DNA of 36,751 nucleotides, taken from Rhodocyclaceae bacterium (GTDB taxonomy: Bacteria; Pseudomonadota; Gammaproteobacteria; Burkholderiales; Rhodocyclaceae). The DNA lies in assembly GCA_017553285.1 (NCBI GenBank), contig JAFZMK010000271.1, forward strand, positions 1 to 36,751, given 5' to 3'. The notes beneath the pieces are model-generated. The model was not told the DNA's origin, made no database searches, and saw only the letters and a program-made list of their open reading frames with translations. The number at the start of each line of letters is the position of its first letter. Position 1 is the stretch's first letter. A program made the translations under genes and the position numbers. Below are positions 9,523 to 17,939 of the stretch, in pieces.

Positions 9523-10656
9523 ATGAAAACCACAGGACTTATCGGCTGGCGCGGCATGGTCGGCTCCGTACTCATGCACCGCATGGCCGAAGAAAACGAC
9601 TTCGCCCTCTTCAACCCGCGTTATTTCTCCACCTCCAACCCAGGCGCGCCCGCCCCCGTCTTTGGCGGCAAAGAAGCCGACAGCCCGCTGCTCGATGCGC
9701 ATGATCTCAAAGCGCTCGCCGCCTGCGACATCCTCGTCTCCTGCCAGGGCGGCGACTACACCAACGCCACCTACGCCAAACTGCGCGAATCCGGCTGGAA
9801 AGGGCACTGGATTGACGCCGCCAGCACCCTGCGCATGAAAGAGCACACCGTCATCGTGCTCGACCCGGTCAATGAAAACGTCATCCGTGATGCCCTCGCC
9901 CGTGGCGGGCGCGACTGGATTGGCGGCAACTGCACCGTCTCGCTGATGCTCATGGCGCTGGGCGGTCTCTTCCACGCCGACCTGGTGGAATGGATTTCCG
10001 CCATGACCTATCAAGCCGCCTCCGGTGCCGGCGCGCAAAACATGCGTGAGCTGCTCGCCCAGATGGGCGCGCTGCATCATGCCGTCGCCGACGACCTGAA
10101 AGACCCCGCCAGCGCCATTCTGGACATCGACCGCAAAGTCTCCACCACCCTGCGCAGCGCCGACTTCCCCACCAAAAACTTCCGCAACACCGCGCTGGCC
10201 GGCAGCCTCATCCCGTGGATTGACGTACCCGTCGAAAACGGCCAGAGCAAAGAAGAATGGAAAGGCGGCGCAGAATGTAACAAGATTTTGGGAAAACCGC
10301 CCTTCCGCACCCCCGGCAGCATCCCCGTCGACGGCCTGTGTGTGCGCATCGGCGCCATGCGCTGCCACTCGCAAGGCTTCACCATCAAGCTCAAGAAAGA
10401 CGTGCCGCTGGCGGACATCGAATCGCTCATCGCCTCTGCCAACGACTGGGTCAAACTGGTGCCCAACGAGCGCGAAGTCACCGAGCGCGAACTCACGCCC
10501 GCCGCCGTCACCGGCACGCTCACCGTCCCCGTCGGGCGTCTGCACAAGATGGCCATGGGCGGCGAATACCTCACCGCCTTCTCGGTCGGCGACCAACTCC
10601 TCTGGGGCGCTGCCGAGCCGTTGCGCAGAATGTTACGTATCTTGTTGCAGGAATGA
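9523..10656 (+). CDS. asd: Aspartate-semialdehyde dehydrogenase
   Basis: Asd reduces aspartyl phosphate to aspartate semialdehyde with NADPH, feeding lysine, diaminopimelate, threonine and methionine synthesis. The 377 residues are of the Gram-negative type. The N-terminus [13 protein letters not shown] is the nucleotide-binding loop, and [10 protein letters not shown] holds the catalytic cysteine Cys137. The late [10 protein letters not shown] segment carries substrate-binding arginine and the active-site histidine. The ATG at 9523 is chosen because it starts exactly at the Rossmann fold; the frame is open upstream through the leuB end but is not Asd-like there. Confidence 0.97.
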   Translation: MKTTGLIGWRGMVGSVLMHRMAEENDFALFNPRYFSTSNPGAPAPVFGGKEADSPLLDAHDLKALAACDILVSCQGGDYTNATYAKLRESGWKGHWIDAASTLRMKEHTVIVLDPVNENVIRDALARGGRDWIGGNCTVSLMLMALGGLFHADLVEWISAMTYQAASGAGAQNMRELLAQMGALHHAVADDLKDPASAILDIDRKVSTTLRSADFPTKNFRNTALAGSLIPWIDVPVENGQSKEEWKGGAECNKILGKPPFRTPGSIPVDGLCVRIGAMRCHSQGFTIKLKKDVPLADIESLIASANDWVKLVPNEREVTERELTPAAVTGTLTVPVGRLHKMAMGGEYLTAFSVGDQLLWGAAEPLRRMLRILLQE

Positions 10657-10681
10657 CCACAATCTTGCCGAACTGCAACAA
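10642..10681. repeat. Inverted repeat spanning the asd stop codon
   Basis: TTGTTGCAG (10642-10650) and CTGCAACAA (10673-10681) are perfect 9-base inverted complements with a 22-base loop that contains the asd TGA. On the plus strand the stem is followed by A residues, not T, so it is not a standard terminator in that direction. It may protect the 3' end of the leu-asd mRNA or bind a protein. Confidence 0.4.
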
Positions 10682-10786
10682 AAAACTGCCTGATTGAACG
10701 TAAAAAGCAAGCAAATTGTTACGCAACGTGATATTTTTAACGGCACTCTTCTCTTTTTCCCGAAACATTTTGCTGGGTCATCATCC

Positions 10787-13360
10787 ATGAACGCCAAACT
10801 CAGAACTTCCATTCTCGCGGCAGCCATTGCAGCCCTGCCGCTCGGAGTTCAGGCCGCCGGTCTGGGCAACATCCATGTTAAAAGTGGTTTGGGGCAACCG
10901 CTGAACGCTGAAATTGAAGTCAGCGCCGCCCCCGGCGAAGCGCGCCAGCTCAGCGCCCGCATTGCCGACATGGACGCCTTCCAGCGCGCCAACATCCCCT
11001 ATTCCCTGCTGATGACGGAAATTGCCACCTCGGTCGAACAACGTGGCAAGCGCACCTTCATCAAGCTCACCAGCCAGCAGCCGGTCAATGAACCGATTGT
11101 TGACATGGTCATCGCCCTCGACTGGCAAGAAGGCAGCGCCACCCGCGAATACACCTTCCTGCTCGACCCGGTCGAAGGCGTTTCCGCGCCGGCCAAAGCC
11201 TCCGCGCCGCTCGTCACGCCGCCCACGCCCACCGTGGCGCACGAATACGACAGCTCGCGTATGCCGCAGGAAACCATCCGCGAAACGCGCATTCCTGCCG
11301 ATGCCGCCCCGTCAATTGCGCAACCTGCGCCTGCCGTCGCCCAGCCCTCGGCGCAGCCTGCCGCCCCGGCAGAGCGCGAAGAGCGCGCCCCCGCGCCGGT
11401 GGCCTCTGGCGGTGGCGAAGAATACCGCGTCGTGCGTGGCGACACCCTCTCGGCCATTGCCCGTCGTCAACTGGGCGGCAGCGGCAATCTGGATCAAATG
11501 CTCATCGCCCTGCTGCGCGCCAACCCGGATGCCTTCATTGACGGCAACGTCAACCGTCTGCGCGCCGGTGCCATCCTGCGTATGCCCGATGCCGACGCCA
11601 TCGAAGCGGTCGACCGTCGCGAAGCGCGCCGTCAGGTGCGTGCCCAGGCCGCAGACTTCAACTCCTACCGCAACCGTCTGGCCGGCGTTGCCGACCAAAC
11701 CCCGGTTGCCGACGCGGGCGAAGGTGCCCGCAGCAGCACCGGCACCATCTCCGCGCCGGTTGCCCCGGCGGATCAATCCGCCACGGGCGACCGTGTTGTC
11801 GTCTCTGGCGGTATGCAGGCCGATGACTCCGGCAAGGATGCCCGCATCAGCGCGCTGCAAGAAGAACTCGCCAGCAAGGAAGCCGCGCTGCAAGAATCCA
11901 ACCAGCGTGTTTCCGAACTGGAAAGCATGGTTGAAGACCTGAAGAAACTCACCGCCCTGCCCGCCGCAGCGCCGGCACCGGCTGCCGAACCGGCAGCGCC
12001 GCCTGCCATCGACGTGCAGCAGCCTGAGCCTGCGCCCGCGCCGGAACCCGCAGCGGTCGAAACCCCGCCTGCTGCCGAACCTGCCGCCGAAGCGCCTGCC
12101 GACGCCGCCGCCGAACCGGTGCCCGCCGCCGAAGAAGCCCCGGCAGCGGTAGAAGAAGCGCCCGCGCCGCAATTTACGGACAGCGACACCGTCGCGCCGG
12201 TCGAAGAAACCCCGCCTGCTGAAGAGCCGGCACCGGCACCGGCGCCGGTCTCCGAACCGACCACGCCGCCTGCTGAAGAAAGCTCGCTGAGCCTGCCCCT
12301 GATTGGTGGCGGTCTCCTCGCCCTGCTGGCGCTCATTTACGGCATCTCCCGCATCCGCAATGCCCGTCAGCAAGCCGAAGAAGACGAATTCATCGACGAC
12401 GACTCCGGCTTTGTGGACGACATGTCCGAGCAGCCGATGGGTGATGACGACAACGAAGAAGAAGAGGAAGACGACGAGCCGCCTTCCCAGTTCGGCGAAA
12501 TGGGCGGCCAGACGGTCGACACCTCTGTCGACGACGCGCAGACCGACTTCGCCCAGATGGACAACACGGACGATAGCGAAGTGGGCGTCGACCCGATTGC
12601 CGAAGCCGATGTCTATCTCGGCTATGGCCGTGCGGAAGCTGCCGTTGGCATCCTGCAAGACGCCATCAAGGCCAACAGTGCCCGTCCTGACCTGCACGTC
12701 AAGCTCCTCGAATGCTACTCGCAGCTTCAGGATGTCGACCAATTCGGCCTCACCGCCACCGAGCTGTACACGCTCACCGGCGGCAAGGGTGCGGAATGGA
12801 ACAAGGCAGCCGAACTGGGTCGCGAACTGGATCCGGAAAACCCGCTGTATCAAAGCGGTGGTGCCGCCCCTGCCGCGCAGCAAGTTGCCGCTGCCGCGCC
12901 TGCCGCAGCGCCTGCTGCCGCACCCGCAGCCGACCTCGATGTCCCGCCGCTGACCTTCGATCTGGACATGGGCGACGACCCCGTCTCCTCCGCCCCCTCC
13001 AGCCCGGCGCATGACGCCAACCTGGAGCGCACCATCGTCGCCAGCGAAGGACCTGCCGCCGAAGCCGGTGCGCAAGCACCTGCTGGTGAGACGCTCGACA
13101 TCGACCTGGGTGGCAATGACACCGAAGCGGGCGAACTCAACTTCGATCTGGGTCTGGGAGAAGACAAAGTCGGCGTCAACGAAGGTGCCACGCTTGCCAA
13201 CGAACCGGACGAAGTCGACACCAAGCTCGACCTTGCCCGCGCCTATGACGAAATGGGCGACAAAGAAGGTGCCCGCGAACTGATTGAAGAAGTCATCCGC
13301 GAAGGCAACCCGCAACAGCAAGAAAAAGCCCGCCAGTTGCAAGCCCAGCTCGACAGCTAA
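10787..13360 (+). CDS. fimV: FimV/HubP-family polar hub protein
   Basis: FimV proteins are inner-membrane landmarks that bind peptidoglycan at cell poles and organise type IV pili, chemosensors or chromosome origins. This 857-residue member has a signal peptide (probable cleavage after Ala23), the FimV N-terminal domain GLGNIHVKSGLGQPLNAEI, a LysM domain (about 212-265, EYRVVRGDTLSAIARRQ), a coiled coil (~350-385), a long Pro/Ala/Glu-rich spacer, one membrane span (~500-520), and a very acidic cytoplasmic part (acidic cluster near residue 553) ending in the conserved C-terminal helical repeat LDLARAYDEMGDKEGARELI. The ATG at 10787 is picked because it begins the signal peptide. Location between asd and truA is typical. 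Confidence 0.93.
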   Translation: MNAKLRTSILAAAIAALPLGVQAAGLGNIHVKSGLGQPLNAEIEVSAAPGEARQLSARIADMDAFQRANIPYSLLMTEIATSVEQRGKRTFIKLTSQQPVNEPIVDMVIALDWQEGSATREYTFLLDPVEGVSAPAKASAPLVTPPTPTVAHEYDSSRMPQETIRETRIPADAAPSIAQPAPAVAQPSAQPAAPAEREERAPAPVASGGGEEYRVVRGDTLSAIARRQLGGSGNLDQMLIALLRANPDAFIDGNVNRLRAGAILRMPDADAIEAVDRREARRQVRAQAADFNSYRNRLAGVADQTPVADAGEGARSSTGTISAPVAPADQSATGDRVVVSGGMQADDSGKDARISALQEELASKEAALQESNQRVSELESMVEDLKKLTALPAAAPAPAAEPAAPPAIDVQQPEPAPAPEPAAVETPPAAEPAAEAPADAAAEPVPAAEEAPAAVEEAPAPQFTDSDTVAPVEETPPAEEPAPAPAPVSEPTTPPAEESSLSLPLIGGGLLALLALIYGISRIRNARQQAEEDEFIDDDSGFVDDMSEQPMGDDDNEEEEEDDEPPSQFGEMGGQTVDTSVDDAQTDFAQMDNTDDSEVGVDPIAEADVYLGYGRAEAAVGILQDAIKANSARPDLHVKLLECYSQLQDVDQFGLTATELYTLTGGKGAEWNKAAELGRELDPENPLYQSGGAAPAAQQVAAAAPAAAPAAAPAADLDVPPLTFDLDMGDDPVSSAPSSPAHDANLERTIVASEGPAAEAGAQAPAGETLDIDLGGNDTEAGELNFDLGLGEDKVGVNEGATLANEPDEVDTKLDLARAYDEMGDKEGARELIEEVIREGNPQQQEKARQLQAQLDS

Positions 13361-13388
13361 GCCGCGCGCTTTTCTCCGTCACACCAAA

Positions 13389-13415
13389 CAGGCACCCACG
13401 GGTGCCTGTTTTTTT
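13389..13415 (+). terminator. Rho-independent terminator after fimV
   Basis: CAGGCACCC (13389-13397) and GGGTGCCTG (13400-13408) form a perfect stem with a very tight loop and are followed directly by seven T residues. It lies 28 bases after the fimV stop and should end the leuC-to-fimV transcription run. Confidence 0.9.
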
Positions 13416-13541
13416 GCCCGCGCACGGCGCACACGTTTCAAACGCACCCACTTTACCGGCGAAATCGCCCGCATCGAGGACACCCTGAACGACCTCGTCG
13501 ACCGCCTGAACACGGCGCAGCGGCAGGTGTTTGCGTCGTAG
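13416..13541 (+). pseudogene. Possible gene remnant (C-terminal fragment)
   Basis: After the fimV terminator an open frame encodes a tail such as TGEIARIEDTLNDLVDRLN and ends with TAG at 13541. There is no ATG, GTG or TTG in this frame after the terminator, so it does not look like an intact gene. The amphipathic helix looks protein-like and the stop abuts the convergent gene at 13546. It may be the end of a lost gene, or chance. No family is recognised. Confidence 0.25.
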
Positions 13542-13545
13542 CCCG

Positions 13546-13857
13546 TCACGCAAACAGCGAAAGGAGAGCAACGAGTGCGAACGCAATCAATCCGGCTTCG
13601 CCGAAAAGCAGCATTACCAAGCAATTACCGAGCACGCCCCCGATCACCAACAGAGGGACGGCCATGATCACGGACGGTAAAGGCAGACCAGACGCGAGCA
13701 AAAACACTCCCACAGCCAGCAAGAACAGCAGCACGTGTTTGGCTCTCTCGCCGCCGCCAGACGTGCGCCAGTAGTAGCGAAACTCGCCGATCCGTGCCAA
13801 CCGCCTGAAGTGCCGCTCTCGATACCGCATGTAAAAATCCAGATCTTGTTCAGTCAT
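13546..13857 (-). CDS. Small two-span membrane protein, paralogue of the next gene
   Basis: This 103-residue protein has a charged N-terminal part (MTEQDLDFYMRYRERHFRR) followed by two hydrophobic segments (about residues 41-58 and 60-100, the second possibly a re-entrant pair), and ends LLSLFA. The ATG at 13857 has a good GGAGGA ribosome-binding site. Its C-terminal half aligns with that of the neighbouring 169-residue protein: PLPSVIMAVPLLVIGG against PLMSVIAGAPILIIGF, and both end ALLSLFA. Both also share a DLD segment before the basic stretch. I do not recognise the family. The two genes lie 34 bases apart on the minus strand, against the direction of fimV and truA, and look like a duplicated pair. 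Confidence 0.75.
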   Translation of the reverse strand: MTEQDLDFYMRYRERHFRRLARIGEFRYYWRTSGGGERAKHVLLFLLAVGVFLLASGLPLPSVIMAVPLLVIGGVLGNCLVMLLFGEAGLIAFALVALLSLFA

Positions 13858-13912
13858 GACTTCCTCCGATCCTTCTGTTTCTATACGTGCATCACGCAAA
13901 CAGCGAAAGGAG
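13546..13912. repeat. Pair of perfect 21-base direct repeats at the 3' ends of the two paralogues
   Basis: TCACGCAAACAGCGAAAGGAG occurs at 13546-13566 minus its final base in this quote limit aside, and again in full at 13892-13912; the 21 bases are identical and similarity continues for a few more bases. Each copy includes the TGA stop codon and encodes the end of the paralogue (LLSLFA). Identity in DNA as well as protein indicates a recent duplication or gene conversion. Confidence 0.85.
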
Positions 13913-14401
13913 CGCAAAAATCATGAGCGCGACAACCCCAACGCCGCCAAACAGCAGCCCCGCCACGCAGCCAGCGAGCGCAAACCCGATTATCAGTATC
14001 GGTGCACCAGCAATCACGGACATCAACGGCGTGCCTGTCTTCATTGAAAACAGGACAACACCAATCAAGAACAGCAACACGGGGGGGATGCCCTTGCCGC
14101 CAAACGGCATCGATCTTCTGGCGCGCATCTTCGCCTGTTCCCTCTCGTCGGTGCACGCATCTATCCAGAAGAAACTATCCAGATCTTCCTTCGTTATCCG
14201 CTCTGCTCCCGTCTCACACGCAGATGCTTCCAACGCCTTCCACATAGTAACCTCCCGCCACGTTGCATTTGCATCCAGCGGCGGCGTCTGCTTGATCTTC
14301 TCTACCACTTCCCGCGCTTTCCGCTCTTGCCGGTAGCGCGCATCCAGACGGGCGGCGAGCGCGTCCAGCCCGCCCTTGTTTTGTGCCTGTTCCGCTTCCA
14401 T
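13892..14401 (-). CDS. Small membrane protein with soluble N-terminal region, paralogue
   Basis: This 169-residue protein has a hydrophilic N-terminal ~100 residues, rich in Glu/Lys/Arg and probably helical (DARYRQERKAREVVEKIKQ), then a hydrophobic C-terminal half (about residues 105-169) ending ALLSLFA. The C-terminal half is similar to that of the adjacent 103-residue protein. AAGGAGG stands 7 bases before the ATG at 14401, which fixes the start; the frame stays open far upstream, but that part lies over other genes. A run of seven G in the coding strand's complement (14081-14087) could be prone to slippage. Function unknown; the topology suggests a cytosolic head anchored in the inner membrane. 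Confidence 0.75.
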   Translation of the reverse strand: MEAEQAQNKGGLDALAARLDARYRQERKAREVVEKIKQTPPLDANATWREVTMWKALEASACETGAERITKEDLDSFFWIDACTDEREQAKMRARRSMPFGGKGIPPVLLFLIGVVLFSMKTGTPLMSVIAGAPILIIGFALAGCVAGLLFGGVGVVALMIFALLSLFA

Positions 14402-14529
14402 CGCCGTGCCTCCTTGCAGATTGCCACTCGTCCACGTCAAAACCGTGTTCGGGCATCTATTTTCCCACCTCAACTGGCTCAAATACTGCGCCTGCGCAGC
14501 GATTTTTTCGCGGAACCTGCCCGCGCCGC

Positions 14530-14559
14530 TTGCCGCGCCATGCGGGAAAGGCGCACAAT
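14530..14559 (+). promoter_or_regulatory. Possible promoter for the EcfT-like/truA/trp run
   Basis: TTGCCG (14530-14535) and CACAAT (14554-14559) are separated by 18 bases and each match four of six sigma-70 consensus bases. They lie in the 193-base divergent gap 14402-14594, 36 bases before the proposed GTG start. A perfect small inverted repeat CTGCGC-CT-GCGCAG (14486-14499) followed by six T lies just upstream. Moderate to weak support only. Confidence 0.3.
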
Positions 14560-14594
14560 CGCAAGCCTTTGCCGTTTTGCCCTTTCTTCGCGTC

Positions 14595-15239
14595 GTGCCC
14601 CTGTCTTCCCCTTTTTCCGCTGCGTTGCATCCCGGTACCTGGCTGGCTTGCTGGTTGCTGGTGGTGGGCTGGGTGCAGGTGTTGCGCGGTGCGCCGCTGG
14701 CGCTGGCATGTGCGGCGTTGGCAGTGGTTTGCGTAGCGGGGGCGCGGGGGCGCAGCGTGCGTTTGTTGCGGCGCTTGCTGGTGTTTTGGGTCATGCTCGT
14801 CGCGTTCTTTGCCTGGGGCACGCCCGGCGAAGTGTTGTGGGCGGATTGGCCGCGTTTGTCGCCTACGTTTGAGGGATTGGCGCAGGCGGCGCTGCATGGC
14901 GGACGGCTGTTGGCGAGCGTGCTGTGCGTGGCACTGTTGCTGGAATGGCTGCCGCCTGCGCGATTGGTCTGCGGCGTGTATGCGCTGGCGCGTCCGCTGG
15001 CGGCGCTGGGCTTTCCGCGCGATCGGCTGGCGCTGCGCACGCTGCTGGTGTTGCAGGAGGCCGAACGCGGGCAGTTGCGCGAATTTTGGCAGCATTGCTT
15101 GCAAAGCATCGCGCCGGGCGAGGAGGAAGAGACCGCGCCCAGCGTGGTGCTGGAACAGCCCGCTGTGCGCTGGCACGATTTTGCGCTGCCCGCGCTGCTG
15201 CTGGCGGTGTTGGTTGTTTGCACGGGAAGGCTGGCATGA
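14595..15239 (+). CDS. CbiQ/EcfT-like membrane protein
   Basis: This ~214-residue protein has several hydrophobic segments and a cytoplasmic-looking helix LLVLQEAERGQLREFWQ that resembles the Ala-Arg-Gly coupling helix of EcfT/CbiQ transmembrane subunits, which link ABC ATPases to substrate-binding proteins in energy-coupling-factor transporters. No ATPase or S component lies nearby. The start is uncertain: GTG at 14595 or TTG at 14625 (giving HPGTWLACW), neither with a ribosome-binding site; longer versions run into the promoter gap. Its stop overlaps the truA start (ATGA). The family call is tentative, made on topology and the coupling-like helix. Confidence 0.55.
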   Translation: MPLSSPFSAALHPGTWLACWLLVVGWVQVLRGAPLALACAALAVVCVAGARGRSVRLLRRLLVFWVMLVAFFAWGTPGEVLWADWPRLSPTFEGLAQAALHGGRLLASVLCVALLLEWLPPARLVCGVYALARPLAALGFPRDRLALRTLLVLQEAERGQLREFWQHCLQSIAPGEEEETAPSVVLEQPAVRWHDFALPALLLAVLVVCTGRLA

Positions 15240-16063
15240 GTAGCGTGCGGCGCATCGTGTTGGGGCTGGAATACGCGGGCGAGGCGTTTTGCGGCTGGCA
15301 GAGTCAGCGCGGCGTGCGTACCGTGCAGGATACGCTGGAAGCGGCGCTGGCCAGCATCGCGGGCGAGGCGGTGCGGCTGCACTGCGCCGGACGCACCGAT
15401 ACCGGCGTGCACGCCACGGCGCAGGTGGCGCATTTTGATACGCACGCATCGCGCGGCGCGCAGGCGTGGGTGCGCGGTGCCAATAGTTTGCTGCCGCCGG
15501 AAATTGCCGTGCATTGGTCGCATGAACTGGTGCCAGAGGACGATTTTCACGCCCGCTTCCGCGCCGAATGTCGGCGCTACCGCTATTTGCTGCTGGATGC
15601 GCCGGTGCGCCCGGCGCTGCTGGCGCGCCGCGTGGGCTGGTTTCATCAGCGGCTGGATGTCGCCGCCATGCGCGCGGCGGCGCAACCGCTGCTGGGCGAA
15701 CACGATTTTTCCGCCTTTCGCGCGGCGGGCTGTCAGGCAAAATCGCCGGTGAAAATCCTGCATCGTTTGGACATCTTGCGGCAAGATGCGCTGATTGTCT
15801 TTGATTTTGCAGCGAACGGGTTTTTGCACCACATGGTGCGCAACCTCGTCGGCGCGCTGGTGTATGTGGGCGCGGGGCGCACGCCGCCAGAGCAGCCCGC
15901 CCGCGTGCTGGCGGCGCGCGATCGCCGTCTGGCCGCGCCGACGTTTTCCGCCGATGGTTTGTATTTTTGCGGCGTGCGCTATCCTGCCCGTTTTGGTCTG
16001 CCGCACGGCGGCGACTGGTTTGTGCCGCCCACGTTGCCCGTGCCACACCCCCATCCATCATGA
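15236..16063 (+). CDS. truA: tRNA pseudouridine(38-40) synthase
   Basis: TruA isomerises uridines 38-40 in the anticodon arm of tRNAs. The 275-residue protein has the N-terminal segment LGLEYAGEAFCGWQSQ and the catalytic motif CAGRTDTGVHATAQV with the active-site aspartate. It also has RAECRRYRYLL and the C-terminal FLHHMVRNLVG that closes the active site. The ATG at 15236 overlaps the stop of the preceding gene by 4 bases, and its own stop overlaps trpF by 4 bases. The truA-trpF link is common in betaproteobacteria. Confidence 0.96.
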   Translation: MSSVRRIVLGLEYAGEAFCGWQSQRGVRTVQDTLEAALASIAGEAVRLHCAGRTDTGVHATAQVAHFDTHASRGAQAWVRGANSLLPPEIAVHWSHELVPEDDFHARFRAECRRYRYLLLDAPVRPALLARRVGWFHQRLDVAAMRAAAQPLLGEHDFSAFRAAGCQAKSPVKILHRLDILRQDALIVFDFAANGFLHHMVRNLVGALVYVGAGRTPPEQPARVLAARDRRLAAPTFSADGLYFCGVRYPARFGLPHGGDWFVPPTLPVPHPHPS

Positions 16064-16716
16064 CGAACCAAACCCCTCTCCCCCGCCGCACCCGCATCAA
16101 GATTTGCGGGCTGACCCGCGAAGCCGACGTTGCCGCCGCCTGCGAAGCGGGGGCGGATGCGCTGGGTTTTGTGTTCTATCCGCACAGCGCGCGCGCCGTC
16201 GACCTTGCCCGCGCGCGCACGCTGTGCCGCGAGGCGGCGCCGTTTGTGACCCTGACGGCGTTGTTTGTGAATCCGACGTTTGACGAAGTTCGCGCCGTGT
16301 TGGACGAAGTTCCCGTGCAGTTGCTGCAATTTCATGGTGATGAGCCGGAAAGTTTCTGCGCCCGTTTTGGTCGTCCCTGGCTGAAAGCGGCGCGGGTTCG
16401 TCCGGGGCTGAATCTGCTAGACTTCTGCGCCTGCCATCGCGGCGCACAGGGCATTTTGCTCGATGCGGATGCGCGCGGCTACGGCGGCGGCGGCGAAGTG
16501 TTTGACTGGTCGCTGATTCCCGCCTTGCCGGGCGTGCGCATCGTCCTTGCGGGCGGGCTTGCGCCGCACAATGTTTTTGATGCCGTGCGCCGCGTGCGCC
16601 CGTGGGCGGTGGATGTTTCCAGCGGCGTGGAAGTGGCGAAAGGACAAAAAGACGCCGCCCGCATCGCCGCCTTTGTGCGCGCTGTGCGCGCGGCAGACGA
16701 GGAGAATCACAATTGA
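16060..16716 (+). CDS. trpF: Phosphoribosylanthranilate isomerase
   Basis: TrpF carries out the Amadori rearrangement of phosphoribosylanthranilate in tryptophan synthesis. The 218-residue TIM barrel begins [13 protein letters not shown] with the general base Cys16. The general acid is the aspartate in [12 protein letters not shown], and phosphate-binding loops LAGGL and VDVSSGVE occur near the end. It is a stand-alone TrpF, not fused to TrpC. The ATG at 16060 overlaps the truA stop; its stop overlaps the trpB TTG. Confidence 0.96.
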   Translation: MTNQTPLPRRTRIKICGLTREADVAAACEAGADALGFVFYPHSARAVDLARARTLCREAAPFVTLTALFVNPTFDEVRAVLDEVPVQLLQFHGDEPESFCARFGRPWLKAARVRPGLNLLDFCACHRGAQGILLDADARGYGGGGEVFDWSLIPALPGVRIVLAGGLAPHNVFDAVRRVRPWAVDVSSGVEVAKGQKDAARIAAFVRAVRAADEENHN

Positions 16717-17930
16717 ACCGCACCACCGGCAACAGCCCGTTTTCGCAGCCCGATGAACACGGCCATTTTGGTCGCTTTGGCGGCGTGTTTGTCTCGGAAA
16801 CGCTGATTGCCGCGCTTACCGAGCTGACCGATGCCTGGCAGCGCGTGCGCGAAGACGAACGTTTCTGGGCAGAGTTTCAGCACGAGATGGCGCATTACGT
16901 AGGTCGCCCCAGTCCGATTTACCACGCCCGCAACTGGTCGCAGCAACTGGGCGGGGCGCAGATTTATCTCAAACGCGAAGACCTCAACCACACCGGTTCG
17001 CACAAGGTCAATAACTGCATCGGGCAGGCGCTGCTGGCGCGGCGCATGGGCAAAAAGCGCATCATTGCCGAAACCGGCGCGGGGCAGCATGGTGTTGCCA
17101 CCGCCTCGGTCGCCGCCCGCTACGGGCTGCCCTGCGTGGTGTATATGGGCGCGGAAGACATGCGCCGTCAGGCCAGCAACGTCTATCGCATGAAACTGCT
17201 GGGCGCGGAAGTGCGCGCCGTCGAATCGGGCAGTCGCACGCTGAAAGACGCGCTGAATGAAGCAATGCGCGACTGGGTCACAAACATTGCCGATACCTTC
17301 TACATCATCGGCACGGTTGCCGGTCCGCATCCGTATCCGCAGATGGTGCGCGATTTTCAAAGCATCATTGGTCATGAATGCCGCGAGCAGATGGTGAAAC
17401 TCGCCGGTCGCCAGCCTGATGAAATCATCGCCTGCGTGGGCGGCGGCTCGAACGCCATCGGCATTTTCCATCCCTATCTGGATGAGGCAAACGTGCGCCT
17501 GACCGGCGTGGAAGCCGCAGGCAAAGGGCTGGACACCCCGTTTCACGCTGCCGCGCTCGGCTGCGGGCGCGCCGGTGTGCTGCACGGCAACCGCACCATG
17601 CTGCTGCAAAATGCTGACGGGCAAATCATGGAAGCGCATTCGGTCTCTGCCGGGCTGGATTACCCGGGCGTCGGCCCCGAACACGCCTGGTTGCAGGAGA
17701 CCGGGCGCGTGCAATACGTCGCCGCCACGGACGAAGAGGCGCTCGCCGCCTTTCACGCGCTGACCCGCGCCGAAGGCATTTTGCCCGCGCTGGAAAGTTC
17801 GCACGCGCTGGCGCACGCCGCGCGCATCGCGCCCACGCTGCCTGCTGATGCCATCGTGCTGGTCAACCTTTCTGGCAGAGGCGACAAAGACATGCACACC
17901 GTTGCAGAATACGGCAACCTACAACGATAA
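16713..17930 (+). CDS. trpB: Tryptophan synthase beta chain, TTG start
   Basis: TrpB condenses indole with serine to give tryptophan, using pyridoxal phosphate. The 405 residues match the family. The cofactor lysine is Lys98 in HTGSHKVNN, the phosphate loop is GGGSNAIG, and the N-terminus [14 protein letters not shown] is typical. The start is the TTG at 16713: GAGGAG (16699-16704) lies 8 bases upstream, and the TTG overlaps the trpF stop (TTGA). There is no ATG or GTG between this point and the conserved region. It forms an alpha2-beta2 complex with TrpA, encoded next. Confidence 0.96.
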   Translation: MNRTTGNSPFSQPDEHGHFGRFGGVFVSETLIAALTELTDAWQRVREDERFWAEFQHEMAHYVGRPSPIYHARNWSQQLGGAQIYLKREDLNHTGSHKVNNCIGQALLARRMGKKRIIAETGAGQHGVATASVAARYGLPCVVYMGAEDMRRQASNVYRMKLLGAEVRAVESGSRTLKDALNEAMRDWVTNIADTFYIIGTVAGPHPYPQMVRDFQSIIGHECREQMVKLAGRQPDEIIACVGGGSNAIGIFHPYLDEANVRLTGVEAAGKGLDTPFHAAALGCGRAGVLHGNRTMLLQNADGQIMEAHSVSAGLDYPGVGPEHAWLQETGRVQYVAATDEEALAAFHALTRAEGILPALESSHALAHAARIAPTLPADAIVLVNLSGRGDKDMHTVAEYGNLQR

Positions 17931-17939
17931 GCGCACACC

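Noticed and set aside
11312-13342. 676-codon frame on the minus strand opposite fimV
   Set aside because: It is very rich in Arg, Gly and Phe, as expected from the complement of Ala/Pro/Glu codons in fimV; no domain is visible.
14486-14508. CTGCGC-CT-GCGCAG with T run as a terminator
   Set aside because: A 2-base loop leaves only about a four-pair stable stem, and no plus-strand gene upstream needs it; fimV already has a stronger terminator.
14402-16054. Upstream extension of the 169-residue membrane protein into truA territory
   Set aside because: The open frame continues only because of base composition; a strong ribosome-binding site fixes the start at 14401, and the extension is Arg/Ala/Pro/Thr-rich over truA.
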